A DNA stretch of 6,898 nt from Oscillospiraceae bacterium (GTDB taxonomy: Bacteria > Bacillota > Clostridia > Oscillospirales > CAG-272). Numbering within the stretch: position 1 is the stretch's first letter; each line of letters starts with the position of its first letter. The notes beneath the pieces are model-generated. The model saw only the letters and a list, made by a program, of their open reading frames with translations. It was not told the DNA's origin and did not search any database. Positions 1 to 6,400 of this stretch are shown piece by piece. The translations under genes and the position numbers were made by a program. The stretch is from assembly GCA_015065395.1 (NCBI GenBank), contig SVQJ01000082.1, forward strand, positions 568 to 7,465, in the 5' to 3' direction.

Positions 1-281
1 CCGAGCTTTTCAAGCTCTTCTTTAAGGAGCAGTGCCATTTCCAGCGTTACAGAGGCTTCGTTTCCGTCCAACAGCGGGGTATCGCATCCGATATCCTGAA
101 AGCCGTGCCCCGGGTCTATGCAGACGGTTTTTTCTCCGTCCATGGGCGGGAGAACTCGTTTTTCGGCTTCTGTGTTTTGCTGTTTTACGTCGCCCTTTTT
201 GCTGCTGCCGCAGGAGCAAAGGAGAAGGGCGCAGCAGAGGAGGAGGGATAAAAGCTTTATTACGACAAATTTATTTTTCAT
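1..281 (-). CDS. N-acetylmuramoyl-L-alanine amidase (Amidase_3 type), lipoprotein, N-terminal part only
   Basis: A reading frame starts at the ATG in 279-281 and stays open to the left edge, giving 93 complete codons; the C-terminal part lies outside the window. Residues 1-24 form a lipoprotein signal peptide: basic start, a Leu/Cys-rich hydrophobic core, then lipobox L-C-S-C with Cys24 as the lipidated residue. A short polar linker follows, then the start of a zinc amidase domain: CIDPGHG (His59 as first zinc ligand) and GNEASVTLEMALLL (Glu75 as second). The family cleaves the amide bond between N-acetylmuramic acid and L-alanine in peptidoglycan; here the enzyme would be tethered outside the membrane. 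The third ligand (His) and catalytic Glu would lie beyond the edge. GGAAG stands 9 nt upstream. The start overlaps the end of the preceding gene by 11 nt, so it is the fourth gene of the sigma-factor operon and probably translationally coupled. The family call is confident; the substrate details are not visible. Confidence 0.9.
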   Translation of the reverse strand, partial: MKNKFVVIKLLSLLLCCALLLCSCGSSKKGDVKQQNTEAEKRVLPPMDGEKTVCIDPGHGFQDIGCDTPLLDGNEASVTLEMALLLKEELEKL

Positions 282-981
282 TGTTTATGTCTTCCGTATT
301 TAGATTTATGAAAGCGCAGTTCCCGTCATAAACGGTGCTCCCCGTGGGATTTACGAGAAGCGGCGGGATATATGAGCCGATTTCAACGGCGAATATCAGG
401 GTGGTGGAAAAGGGCTTTTTCGGCTCAAGATCTATATGGAAAAGGGCAGAGCTTTTATATTTCTGTCCTGCAAAGCCGAGGATATCCCTGCCGGCACCGC
501 CGTCGGAAAGCGCTATCATATTCATAAGGAACATTTCCCTCATATCGCTTTCGCTTTCTATTATAGCATCTATAAGAAGAAATGTATACCCGCTTTCAAG
601 CTTTCCGTCAGAATATCCGCCGCTGATGCATTGAAGCTTTGAAGGATCGATGCTTTCGGGTATGGTGTCGGAAAAGCGCACGTTTGAAAATGTATAGTTT
701 ACGAGATACTGCCCCCATCTTTTTTCGTAGCTTGTTGAGTAGAGGGAAAAGGATGCGTTTTCTCCTTTTTTGATCTCCTTTTGGACGGGAGGCAGTGCGG
801 AAAGCTCATCATTGAGCTTGCAATATTTTTCAAATCTTTCCTGATCCTCTGCAAGGGAGAGCGGAATGCTTATCTCCTCCTCTTTCGGAAGGACGGCCGC
901 CGCGCCCACCGCAACGTAAAGGAGGGAAGCGGCGCAAAGGACAAGGCTTATTATTACTATTGTTGTCTGGATCTTTTTCAT
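271..981 (-). CDS. Unrecognised signal-anchored exported protein, 236 aa, in ECF sigma operon
   Basis: I do not recognise a named family. Residues 1-7 are basic/polar and about 8-31 form one hydrophobic helix ending in an Ala-rich stretch (VGAAAVLP), so the protein is either anchored by its N-terminus or cleaved after the Ala run; there is no lipobox. The remaining roughly 200 residues look extracellular: alternating hydrophobic/polar strands, few Cys, and segments such as YTFLLIDAII and STTLIFAVEIG that resemble the Ig-like beta-sandwich domains common in exported Firmicute proteins (shape impression only). The start is firm: AGGAGG at 989-994 lies 7 nt before the ATG, and ATG/TGA overlap by 4 nt with the anti-sigma-like gene upstream. 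It overlaps the amidase gene by 11 nt downstream. The placement between anti-sigma and amidase suggests an envelope role or an accessory part of the sensing complex; this is inference. Confidence 0.85.
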   Translation of the reverse strand: MKKIQTTIVIISLVLCAASLLYVAVGAAAVLPKEEEISIPLSLAEDQERFEKYCKLNDELSALPPVQKEIKKGENASFSLYSTSYEKRWGQYLVNYTFSNVRFSDTIPESIDPSKLQCISGGYSDGKLESGYTFLLIDAIIESESDMREMFLMNMIALSDGGAGRDILGFAGQKYKSSALFHIDLEPKKPFSTTLIFAVEIGSYIPPLLVNPTGSTVYDGNCAFINLNTEDINNEK

Positions 982-2084
982 TCTCTCTCCTCCTCTGTAA
1001 TTTCCGTATATTCATCTCCGTCCGTAATATATGTGACGGTCTCTCCCGTTGCCTCGTTATATACGGATATTTTATCCATATACTTATACATCATCTGCTT
1101 GGAAAGCAGATCCTCGTCGATCTCAGCTTCATTATCCGATCTATCCGTGTATACTGAGCGGAAATAATATTTTCCGTCCGATGAAGGGAAATGGGAAGAG
1201 GTGATCAGAGTGGGTTCGCCGGCATCGGAATAGATATTATAGGACTTGACCCAGTCCACGCTTTCGCTTGCGCTGTAGACCATATCGCATCTGTCGTCGG
1301 TGGCTGCGGCGTATTCGAGGGTAACCTCTCCCAACGGTATATTGAAATGCTCTATAAGAAGGCTTGAAATATCAACCTCCACGGCGAGCTTTTCATAATA
1401 GCTTTCTGAGTGGGTAAGCTCGCGTACTCTTTCGTAGGGCATTTCGTCATAGCTTCCCATGAGAGCGTCGAAATGCAGGATCGCCGACATATTGCTGCCG
1501 CTTTTAAGCTTTGCGGCAATAGGCGAAATATCAAAGAGTGAGCTTCCCGAATAAACTCCGGGAGAGATCTCGCAAAGGCGGGGAGCCTCTGCAACGGGGT
1601 TCAGTATCTCACCGTCGAATTCAACAAAGGCACCGGAAAGAGTGATATATTCCACTTCATCGGGGAATATACCTTCCTCGTCGCAAAACAGCATCTCAAA
1701 GGAAAGATCAAGTCCGTTGGCAAAGGCGCAGTCGATGGAAAGTCCGGGGCAATCGATGGCGGCATTCTCTACCTTTTCCTTTTTTTCTGTGTTTCCTGCA
1801 AGAAAAGCAGGAGTTTTCCCCTCTATCCTTGTTATCTCGCCGCGTCTGTTAAGGGATGCGAAGGCGTTGCCGATGATCGGCAGCTTTTCTGTGCTTTGAG
1901 GAACGGCGGCATTGAGTATACAAAGCGCTGCCATAAATGCGCAGGCGGCGGAGGGAACCCAGCTTATGATCTTTTTCGCCTTCGAGGTCTTTTTCGTCTC
2001 ACAGATCATCGAGCGAAGAGAGAGAATTGCACTTTCATCGGGCTGCATCTGCTCCTTCATGCTTTTGAAAAATGTGTTTTTCAT
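978..2084 (-). CDS. Membrane anti-sigma-like protein (DUF4179-type architecture), 368 aa
   Basis: Residues 1-38 form a short, charged cytoplasmic head with a helix of the type seen in Firmicute anti-sigma proteins (FFKSMKEQMQPDESAILSLR). Residues 39-61 form a single membrane helix starting after a Lys-rich stop (KAKK), followed by an extracellular part of about 300 residues. Just after the membrane comes LPIIGNAFASLN, like the juxtamembrane P-I-I/V-G motif of DUF4179 proteins, then a beta-rich region around 110-160. The family is usually encoded directly after an ECF sigma factor and holds it inactive at the membrane; that is the arrangement here, 36 nt after the sigma gene. ACGGAG lies about 7 nt before the ATG. 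There is no zinc-binding HxxxCxxC anti-sigma motif, as expected for this class. The anti-sigma role rests on architecture and position. The stop overlaps the next start as ATGA, indicating coupled translation. Confidence 0.75.
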   Translation of the reverse strand: MKNTFFKSMKEQMQPDESAILSLRSMICETKKTSKAKKIISWVPSAACAFMAALCILNAAVPQSTEKLPIIGNAFASLNRRGEITRIEGKTPAFLAGNTEKKEKVENAAIDCPGLSIDCAFANGLDLSFEMLFCDEEGIFPDEVEYITLSGAFVEFDGEILNPVAEAPRLCEISPGVYSGSSLFDISPIAAKLKSGSNMSAILHFDALMGSYDEMPYERVRELTHSESYYEKLAVEVDISSLLIEHFNIPLGEVTLEYAAATDDRCDMVYSASESVDWVKSYNIYSDAGEPTLITSSHFPSSDGKYYFRSVYTDRSDNEAEIDEDLLSKQMMYKYMDKISVYNEATGETVTYITDGDEYTEITEEERE

Positions 2085-2120
2085 ATTTATCTCCGTATTT
2101 ATTGATAGTAAAGATGTGTA

Positions 2121-2609
2121 CTATTTCCCTTTGGTCAGAATATCCCGAAGCCTGTCTCGCCCTCGGGTGAGCTGCATTCTGACCGTTCCCTCACGAATGC
2201 CCGTTATGCGGCTTATTTCTTTAACGGACATTTCTTCAAAATAGTAGAGGCAGATGATGGTGCGAAGCTTTTTCGGCATTGCCTGTACCGCACAAAAAAC
2301 GTCGTTTTCCCGCCGTTCATTAAAAGAGAACTGTTCTTCTTTCAACTCTGATATGGAGACTGCGCGCCGCCATATTGATGAATTGTGACATTTTTTGCAT
2401 AAATTGAGTGTGGTGCGGATAAGCCATGCCTTTCTGTGCTCTTCATCCTTATAGGCTTTGTTTGCTTTCCAATAGGCGAGAAAAACCTCCTGGAAAACAT
2501 CATCCGCATCGCTTTTTGTTTTTGTATGAGTAAGAGCAATGGTGAAAACCGTGCCCTTGTATCGCTCGATAATATCTTCTATGCTGCAGCCGCCCGTGCC
2601 CCGTGTCAC
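2121..2609 (-). CDS. ECF-type RNA polymerase sigma-70 factor, 162 aa
   Basis: This is a two-domain alternative sigma factor that directs RNA polymerase to stress promoters. Residues about 10-75 form region 2, including the core-binding/-10 recognition segment DADDVFQEVFLAYW (34-47) and AWLIRTTLNLC (61-71). Residues about 104-158 form region 4, with the -35-binding helix-turn-helix MSVKEISRITGIREGTVRMQLTR spanning about 127-149. There is no region 1 or 3, typical of ECF factors, and the length is normal. The start is GTG at 2607-2609, chosen because AAAGGAGGG sits 5 nt upstream and no ATG fits; a TATAAT box lies about 45 nt upstream. It is the first gene of a leftward operon with the anti-sigma-like gene next. 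A CKKCH cluster (71-75) near the end of region 2 could be incidental. Whether it activates its own promoter cannot be told: the upstream -35 is weak and not obviously of ECF type. Confidence 0.95.
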   Translation of the reverse strand: MTRGTGGCSIEDIIERYKGTVFTIALTHTKTKSDADDVFQEVFLAYWKANKAYKDEEHRKAWLIRTTLNLCKKCHNSSIWRRAVSISELKEEQFSFNERRENDVFCAVQAMPKKLRTIICLYYFEEMSVKEISRITGIREGTVRMQLTRGRDRLRDILTKGK

Positions 2610-2614
2610 GAGAT

Positions 2615-2623
2615 CCCTCCTTT
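2615..2623 (-). promoter_or_regulatory. Strong ribosome binding site fixing the GTG start of the sigma gene
   Basis: On the minus strand AAAGGAGGG lies 5 nt before GTG (2607-2609). It is the best Shine-Dalgarno match in the window and decides the non-ATG start. Confidence 0.85.
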
Positions 2624-2658
2624 GCAGGAAATTTTGTCTTTCTGCATATAACTACTTG

Positions 2659-2687
2659 ATTATACTAAAAAAGCCACATATCTTCAT
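2659..2687 (-). promoter_or_regulatory. Putative promoter of the sigma/anti-sigma/amidase operon
   Basis: On the minus strand a perfect TATAAT lies at 2659-2664, with ATGAAG (2682-2687) 17 nt upstream as a weak -35 (it keeps only TGA). The predicted start is near 2652, giving a leader of about 42 nt to the GTG. The weak -35 suggests dependence on an activator or on the AT-rich element just upstream; a second, ECF-dependent start is possible but not evident. Confidence 0.55.
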
Positions 2688-2690
2688 TAA

Positions 2691-2765
2691 TTTTTTTTGA
2701 AATTTTTTCAAAGCGTCAGGATAAGGGGACCTGCTTTTGAAAAAATCTCAAAAAAATGCAAAAAA
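2691..2765. repeat. AT-rich imperfect inverted repeat with phased A-tracts between divergent promoters
   Basis: The left arm (2693-2714) and right arm (2733-2755) are complementary over 22 positions except for one extra T and one T/C change; the 18-nt centre runs 2715-2732. The right arm and its continuation carry A-tracts starting at 2740, 2750 and 2760, exactly one helical turn apart, ending 3 nt before the -35 of the rightward promoter. On the left, T-tracts (2691-2698, 2703-2708) are about 11 nt apart. Phased A-tracts bend DNA and can act as UP elements. The element fills nearly the whole space between the two -35 boxes. Confidence 0.7.
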
Positions 2766-2768
2766 GTG

Positions 2769-2797
2769 TTGACAAGTTGTATAAGCTTTGTTATACT
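2769..2797 (+). promoter_or_regulatory. Near-consensus sigma-A promoter of the BlaI-like/M56 operon
   Basis: TTGACA (2769-2774), a 17-nt spacer, then TATACT (2792-2797): one mismatch from the housekeeping consensus, with an A-tract ending at 2765 just upstream. The expected start is near 2804, leaving a leader of roughly 190 nt before the repressor ATG. A promoter this strong in front of a repressor gene fits negative autoregulation, as in bla/mec systems. Confidence 0.85.
2779..2796. promoter_or_regulatory. Candidate operator 1: GTATAA-N6-TTATAC inverted repeat
   Basis: A perfect 6-bp dyad with a 6-nt centre lies inside the promoter spacer and covers five of six bases of the -10 box. A repressor bound here would exclude RNA polymerase. 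The best candidate binder is the BlaI-like protein encoded downstream. The repeat lacks the classical TACA/TGTA core of studied Bla/Mec operators, so assignment is inference. Confidence 0.45.
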
Positions 2798-2804
2798 CAA
2801 AGTG

Positions 2805-2819
2805 TAGACGGGGTGTCTA
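2805..2819. promoter_or_regulatory. Candidate operator 2: TAGAC-N5-GTCTA inverted repeat at the transcription start
   Basis: A perfect 5-bp dyad (2805-2809 and 2815-2819) sits right at the predicted start site, preceded by TG so that the left half reads TGTAGAC, which resembles half-sites of BlaI/MecI operators. Its centre lies about 25 nt from that of the upstream dyad, so two repressor dimers could lie side by side. Confidence 0.45.
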
Positions 2820-2868
2820 TGATTTGGGTGTTGAATAATTAAGCAGGATTGTTGCAGGGGATAGACCC

Positions 2869-2994
2869 ATGCAACGGTTTTCACTTTGTATTTTTATAGT
2901 TTTCGTTATCGTAGCTTTTTTGTATTCAACTGCCCGGATCCACCCCATCCGTTCAACACCCACACCCGTTTTACAAAGAAAGGAATGGTCATAA
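2869..2994 (+). CDS. Possible small membrane protein, 41 aa, just before the repressor gene
   Basis: ATG at 2869-2871 opens 41 codons ending with TAA at 2992-2994, only 2 nt before the repressor ATG. The product begins MQRF, has one strongly hydrophobic helix at about residues 4-19 (FSLCIFIVFVIVAFLY), then a basic, Pro-rich tail ending in RKEWS. AGGGG lies 8 nt upstream of the ATG, and both it and the start codon are inside the 2851-2875 hairpin, so translation could be structure-controlled. Against it: T-rich DNA easily encodes hydrophobic stretches, and the last codons coincide with the repressor's ribosome binding site. If real, it could couple translation to the repressor or sit beside the M56 sensor in the membrane. 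It matches no family I know; uncertain. Confidence 0.33.
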   Translation: MQRFSLCIFIVFVIVAFLYSTARIHPIRSTPTPVLQRKEWS

Positions 2995-2996
2995 CT

Positions 2997-3392
2997 ATGA
3001 AAATTGAAAGATTGCCTGATGCACAGCTTGATATAATGAAGGAGCTCTGGAAGAGCGAAAAGCCCTTGAAAGCCAGCGAAATTGCGAAGAATCTCAGTGA
3101 AAAGCACGCATGGAAGGTGCCCACGGTGCACGTTCTCCTTTCCCGCCTTTTGGCAAAGGGGCTTGTTTTTGCCGACCGCTCCTCCTATTCTCACCGCTTT
3201 TCTGCGGCGATAAGCGAAAAGGACTATATGCAAAGCCAGTCCTCTACGCTTCTTGAAAAGTCCGGCACAAGGATCCATACCATGTTTGCCGCTCTTATAG
3301 ACAGCGCCGATATAACCGACGAGGAGCTTTGCGAGCTTTCCCGTCTCCTTGACGAAAAGATGAAGGAGATACGGGAGAAAAAGGAGAAATAA
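2997..3392 (+). CDS. BlaI/MecI/CopY-family transcriptional repressor, 131 aa
   Basis: This is a winged-helix DNA-binding repressor. Residues 5-70 hold the family pattern: LPDAQLDIMKELW, then SEIAKNL, the recognition helix around WKVPTVHVLLSRLLAKGLV (39-57), and a wing ending YSHRFSAAIS. The C-terminal part (about 75-131) is helical with the dimerisation segment EELCELSRLLDEK. In bla/mec systems the repressor is cleaved or destabilised after the membrane sensor is activated; the region matching the known Asn-Phe cleavage point reads HTMFAAL here (Phe97 kept, Asn replaced by Met). I chose the ATG at 2997, which begins MKIERLPDAQ, matching the family N-terminus, with AAAGGA 12 nt upstream; the same 12-nt spacing is used by the next gene. 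An in-frame start at 2886 would add 37 unrelated residues. It is followed 19 nt later by the M56 gene. Target genes beyond its own operon are unknown; no beta-lactamase is in the window. Confidence 0.93.
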   Translation: MKIERLPDAQLDIMKELWKSEKPLKASEIAKNLSEKHAWKVPTVHVLLSRLLAKGLVFADRSSYSHRFSAAISEKDYMQSQSSTLLEKSGTRIHTMFAALIDSADITDEELCELSRLLDEKMKEIREKKEK

Positions 3393-3411
3393 GAAAGGAA
3401 CAACAGTAATT

Positions 3412-6400
3412 ATGAGAGAATTTATGATAGAGCTTCTTGCCCTGTCGCTGCTTATGAGTGCAGTGATCGGCGCCCTGCTTTTGCTGACGGGGAAGATGAG
3501 CAAAAGGTTTAGGGCGAGCTGTAGATTTGCTCTATGGCTTGCGGTGATATTTCGCCTTGCAATCCCCTTCGGCAGCGGACTTTTGCCCGCGGTCATAAGC
3601 ATTCCGTCTGAGAGCGCGACGGTTTATGAAACACAGACCAATGAAAATGATAACGTCAAGGAAAATGTGAAATTTCAGTATACGGAAGGCTCAGGCAGTA
3701 TTTCTTCTCCTGCAGCTCCCGTTGCCCCCGGGGTGACTGATCCCGGTGAGCTTTCGGGAACGAATACGAGCCAAAGCCTTGAAGAAGGCACCGTTATAAA
3801 TGAAAATACGTCTCAGGTTATTCAAAACAGCGTCGAAAAAGAGACTGTTGGTGCAAAAGACTTTAATAAAACCATGATCGCGCCCGTTCTGTTTTTCATT
3901 TGGGCGGCGGGAGCTGTCAGCTTCTTTGGAGTGAATATCGTAAGATACAACGTTTTTATGGCAAAAATGAAAAAAGAGATATATCCTGCCCAGGGCCAGC
4001 TTCTCTTGGAATATAACGCGATTCTTGATGAGCTGGGGATAGAAAGGGCGCCGGAGCTTTATATAAGCACTGCGGTGCAGAGCCCCATGCTTTGCGGATA
4101 TTTACAAAAGCGCATCATTGTTCCCCCTATCGAAATGGATATCAGTGCCTTTCGTGCGGTGATCGCCCATGAGCTTTGCCACTATCGCAGAGGAGATATC
4201 CTGACCAAGCTTTGCGCCCTTTTGGCAAACTCGATCCATTGGTTCAATCCTTTCGTTTATGCGGCAGTCAAGCGTATGAATACGGAAATGGAGCTTTCAT
4301 GCGATGAAAGAGTGATCCGCGATCTTTGCGAATGGGAGAGAGTTAAATACGGCAAGGTTATGCTTGATATAGTGGCAAGAAGCCGCGGCGGAGCCGGCGC
4401 TCTCACAACGAAGTTTAATCCTGAAAAGGGTGCCGCAAGGGAAAGGATAAATAATATTCTTGATATGACCAAAAAGAAAAAGGGAATGGTCATAATAGCT
4501 CTCACCGTCATTGCCTGCCTGATAACCGGTGCGATCATCGGCTGTGAGGCGGCGAAGGTGAATGGTGCCGAGAAAAAGGAGGAAAATGAGGAAAAAACGG
4601 AATACAACAATCTCATAGTTTCAAATGAGAAATACGAGCTGTATTCTTCATCTGAGGAAGGATCCGGTTCAATTAACGAAGCCGTACCTCTCATGCTTAA
4701 GGTAAAGGGAGAAAAAATGTATTTCGAAGGAAGGTACGGTAAAAACCTTCACGTTGGTGATCTTTCCGAATACCATTATCAGGATATAACGGGAGACGGC
4801 ATTTTGGATCATATACTTTTCCTTTATGTTTCTCACGGAACAGGTGCATATATTGAGGATCTTTATGTTTTTGACGGCGAGAGCCTTAAGAGAATAGATG
4901 GGGAAAGGTTTTATGAAGCGTCCGAGGACAGGCTTGAGTTTTCCTCAGATGAAAGCTATTACTACGTGAAGATCGATAAAGATAAGCATTATGTGGAAAA
5001 GCCGGAAACGGGAGAGGGTATGACCGAGACTTCGGGAGATCTCTCCGTGGCAAGCGGTCTTTATGAATACTACACGATAGACGAAAACGGCCTGAGATGC
5101 AATTATATGTGTTATGCTCCCGGATTTGCGGGATACTGTGTGGGCGAACTGAATATAAGCATTGAGTTTGACGGCGAAAGGCTTATTCCCGGAAGCATCA
5201 CGTTCACAAAGCTTTCGTCCGTCTCATCCGAAAATTCCGGCAGCGAAGGCTGGACGATGAAGGTTTTGGACGGTGAGATCGTAATTTCCAAGGATGACAA
5301 GACCTTTACATACGGAGATTACAGAGGTATGCCTGATAAGAGGGACTATGCGATAGTTTTTTCGGAGAATTATTATTCCCCCTGCTTTGTAGTTGATGAG
5401 AATGAAGAATACGGAGCTTTAGTGTATACCAATCCCCGTTATACTGTGGATGCACCCCTAACCCAGGCGTTTTGTATAATTTCCATGTCAGACGGCAGAA
5501 TAGCGGGAGCACGGGGAATGATCAATTCTGATCTCTCAGTTGCAGACAGGCTTTCTGCACATAAATTGCCGGCGGATGCTCTTGGAGCCTATGAATACAA
5601 TTTTGAGGACCCGAGCATAACGGAGTATTGCGCATATAAGATCACAGCAAATGCATCTCCCCTGGAAAGCGGAGTATTCCGCATAGATACCGATCTTATA
5701 ACCGACGACAACAGGATTCAGCTGAGAGGCTATTTTATCTATAACGTAAATGAAGATGCCTGCGGAGATTATATTGCCGAGGATACGGTGTTCGGTGAGC
5801 CCTTGGTAAAGGTAGACGATGTGGAAAATATTGAAATGATCGACGGATTCAGCGAAAACGTTATGGCAGCAGCCCGTGCTTTTATAGATAAAGATACCAA
5901 GGCCCTTGAAGCACTTACCGGATGTGAGAGCGGTGTTCTCTCTGAATATAAAAATTTCGTTTTCGGTGATTATACCATAGAAAAGGACAAATACGGCTCT
6001 CTTATACTTTCTGTTGAAATAGTTGAAAGCGCTCTGGATACGGTGCCTTCCGGAAGATACGATATTTCCATAAACGAGGGAATGTACGGCATCGACCTTG
6101 GCGGACTTAATCCCGACGAGAAGAGCTTTATCGGCGACAGTGCTATGTTTATGCATACGTGGGTCACTATGATGAAGAGCGCTTATATTCCTGACGAGGG
6201 TGAAGTTTCCGATATCGAAGCATATCACTCATCCGTAGTTGATTTTATGTTCCAGCTTATCGGAGAGAAGAGCGTTGCGGAATATAAGTCTTTGGCTAAA
6301 CGGATGCTGGGTATCAGCGATCTGCGCATTCCAAAAAAATTCATCGGAGAAAACGGAAACGTTTGCGTGGGCGGACACGGCGGATATGTGCTGAGCTATG

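Larger units (their letters stand above)
2804..2996 (+). promoter_or_regulatory. Long structured 5' leader of the repressor operon
   Basis: The leader can be closed by a nested long-range helix: GGGTGT (2811-2816) with ACACCC (2962-2967), and GGGTGTTGAA (2826-2835) with TTCAACACCC (2952-2961), contiguous on the right side and separated by a 9-nt bulge on the left. Within it is a hairpin, 2851-2856 with 2870-2875, one G/A mismatch, then 3 GC pairs and a 5-nt loop. GTTGAATA (2830-2837) can alternatively pair with TATTCAAC (2923-2930), so two exclusive folds exist. The closing helix ends 11 nt before the AAAGGA ribosome site (2979-2984). I do not recognise a known riboswitch class. A 7-codon frame (2819-2842, MIWVLNN) also lies at the front. 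Confidence 0.5.

Noticed and set aside
32..331. Plus-strand frames at the left edge.
   Set aside because: They are antisense to a clear lipoprotein amidase start; composition is Arg/Cys/Phe-rich as in shadow frames.
2851..2900. Hairpin plus U-rich stretch as a transcription attenuator.
   Set aside because: The stem is short with a mismatch, and the following bases are GG then interrupted T-runs, so it is a poor intrinsic terminator; kept only as a structural element of the leader.
2886..2996. N-terminal extension of the repressor from an in-frame ATG at 2886.
   Set aside because: The extra 37 residues resemble nothing in the family, and the family N-terminus begins at the ATG at 2997, which has a ribosome site at the same spacing as the next gene.
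2817..3602. 261-codon minus-strand frame.
   Set aside because: It runs antisense through the promoter leader, the repressor and the start of the M56 gene, with no recognisable motif.
2982..4495. 13-base direct repeat GGAATGGTCATAA at 2982-2994 and 4483-4495.
   Set aside because: The second copy is ordinary coding sequence of membrane helix 4, with no flanking similarity; likely coincidence.
5536..6228. 230-codon open frame on the minus strand.
   Set aside because: It lies wholly inside the M56 gene on the opposite strand and shows no domain or ribosome site; it is a shadow of codon bias.
6274..6300. S-L-A-K in the ectodomain as a penicillin-binding SxxK site.
   Set aside because: It is near the C-terminus without the SxN and KTG partners or the fold context; a chance match.
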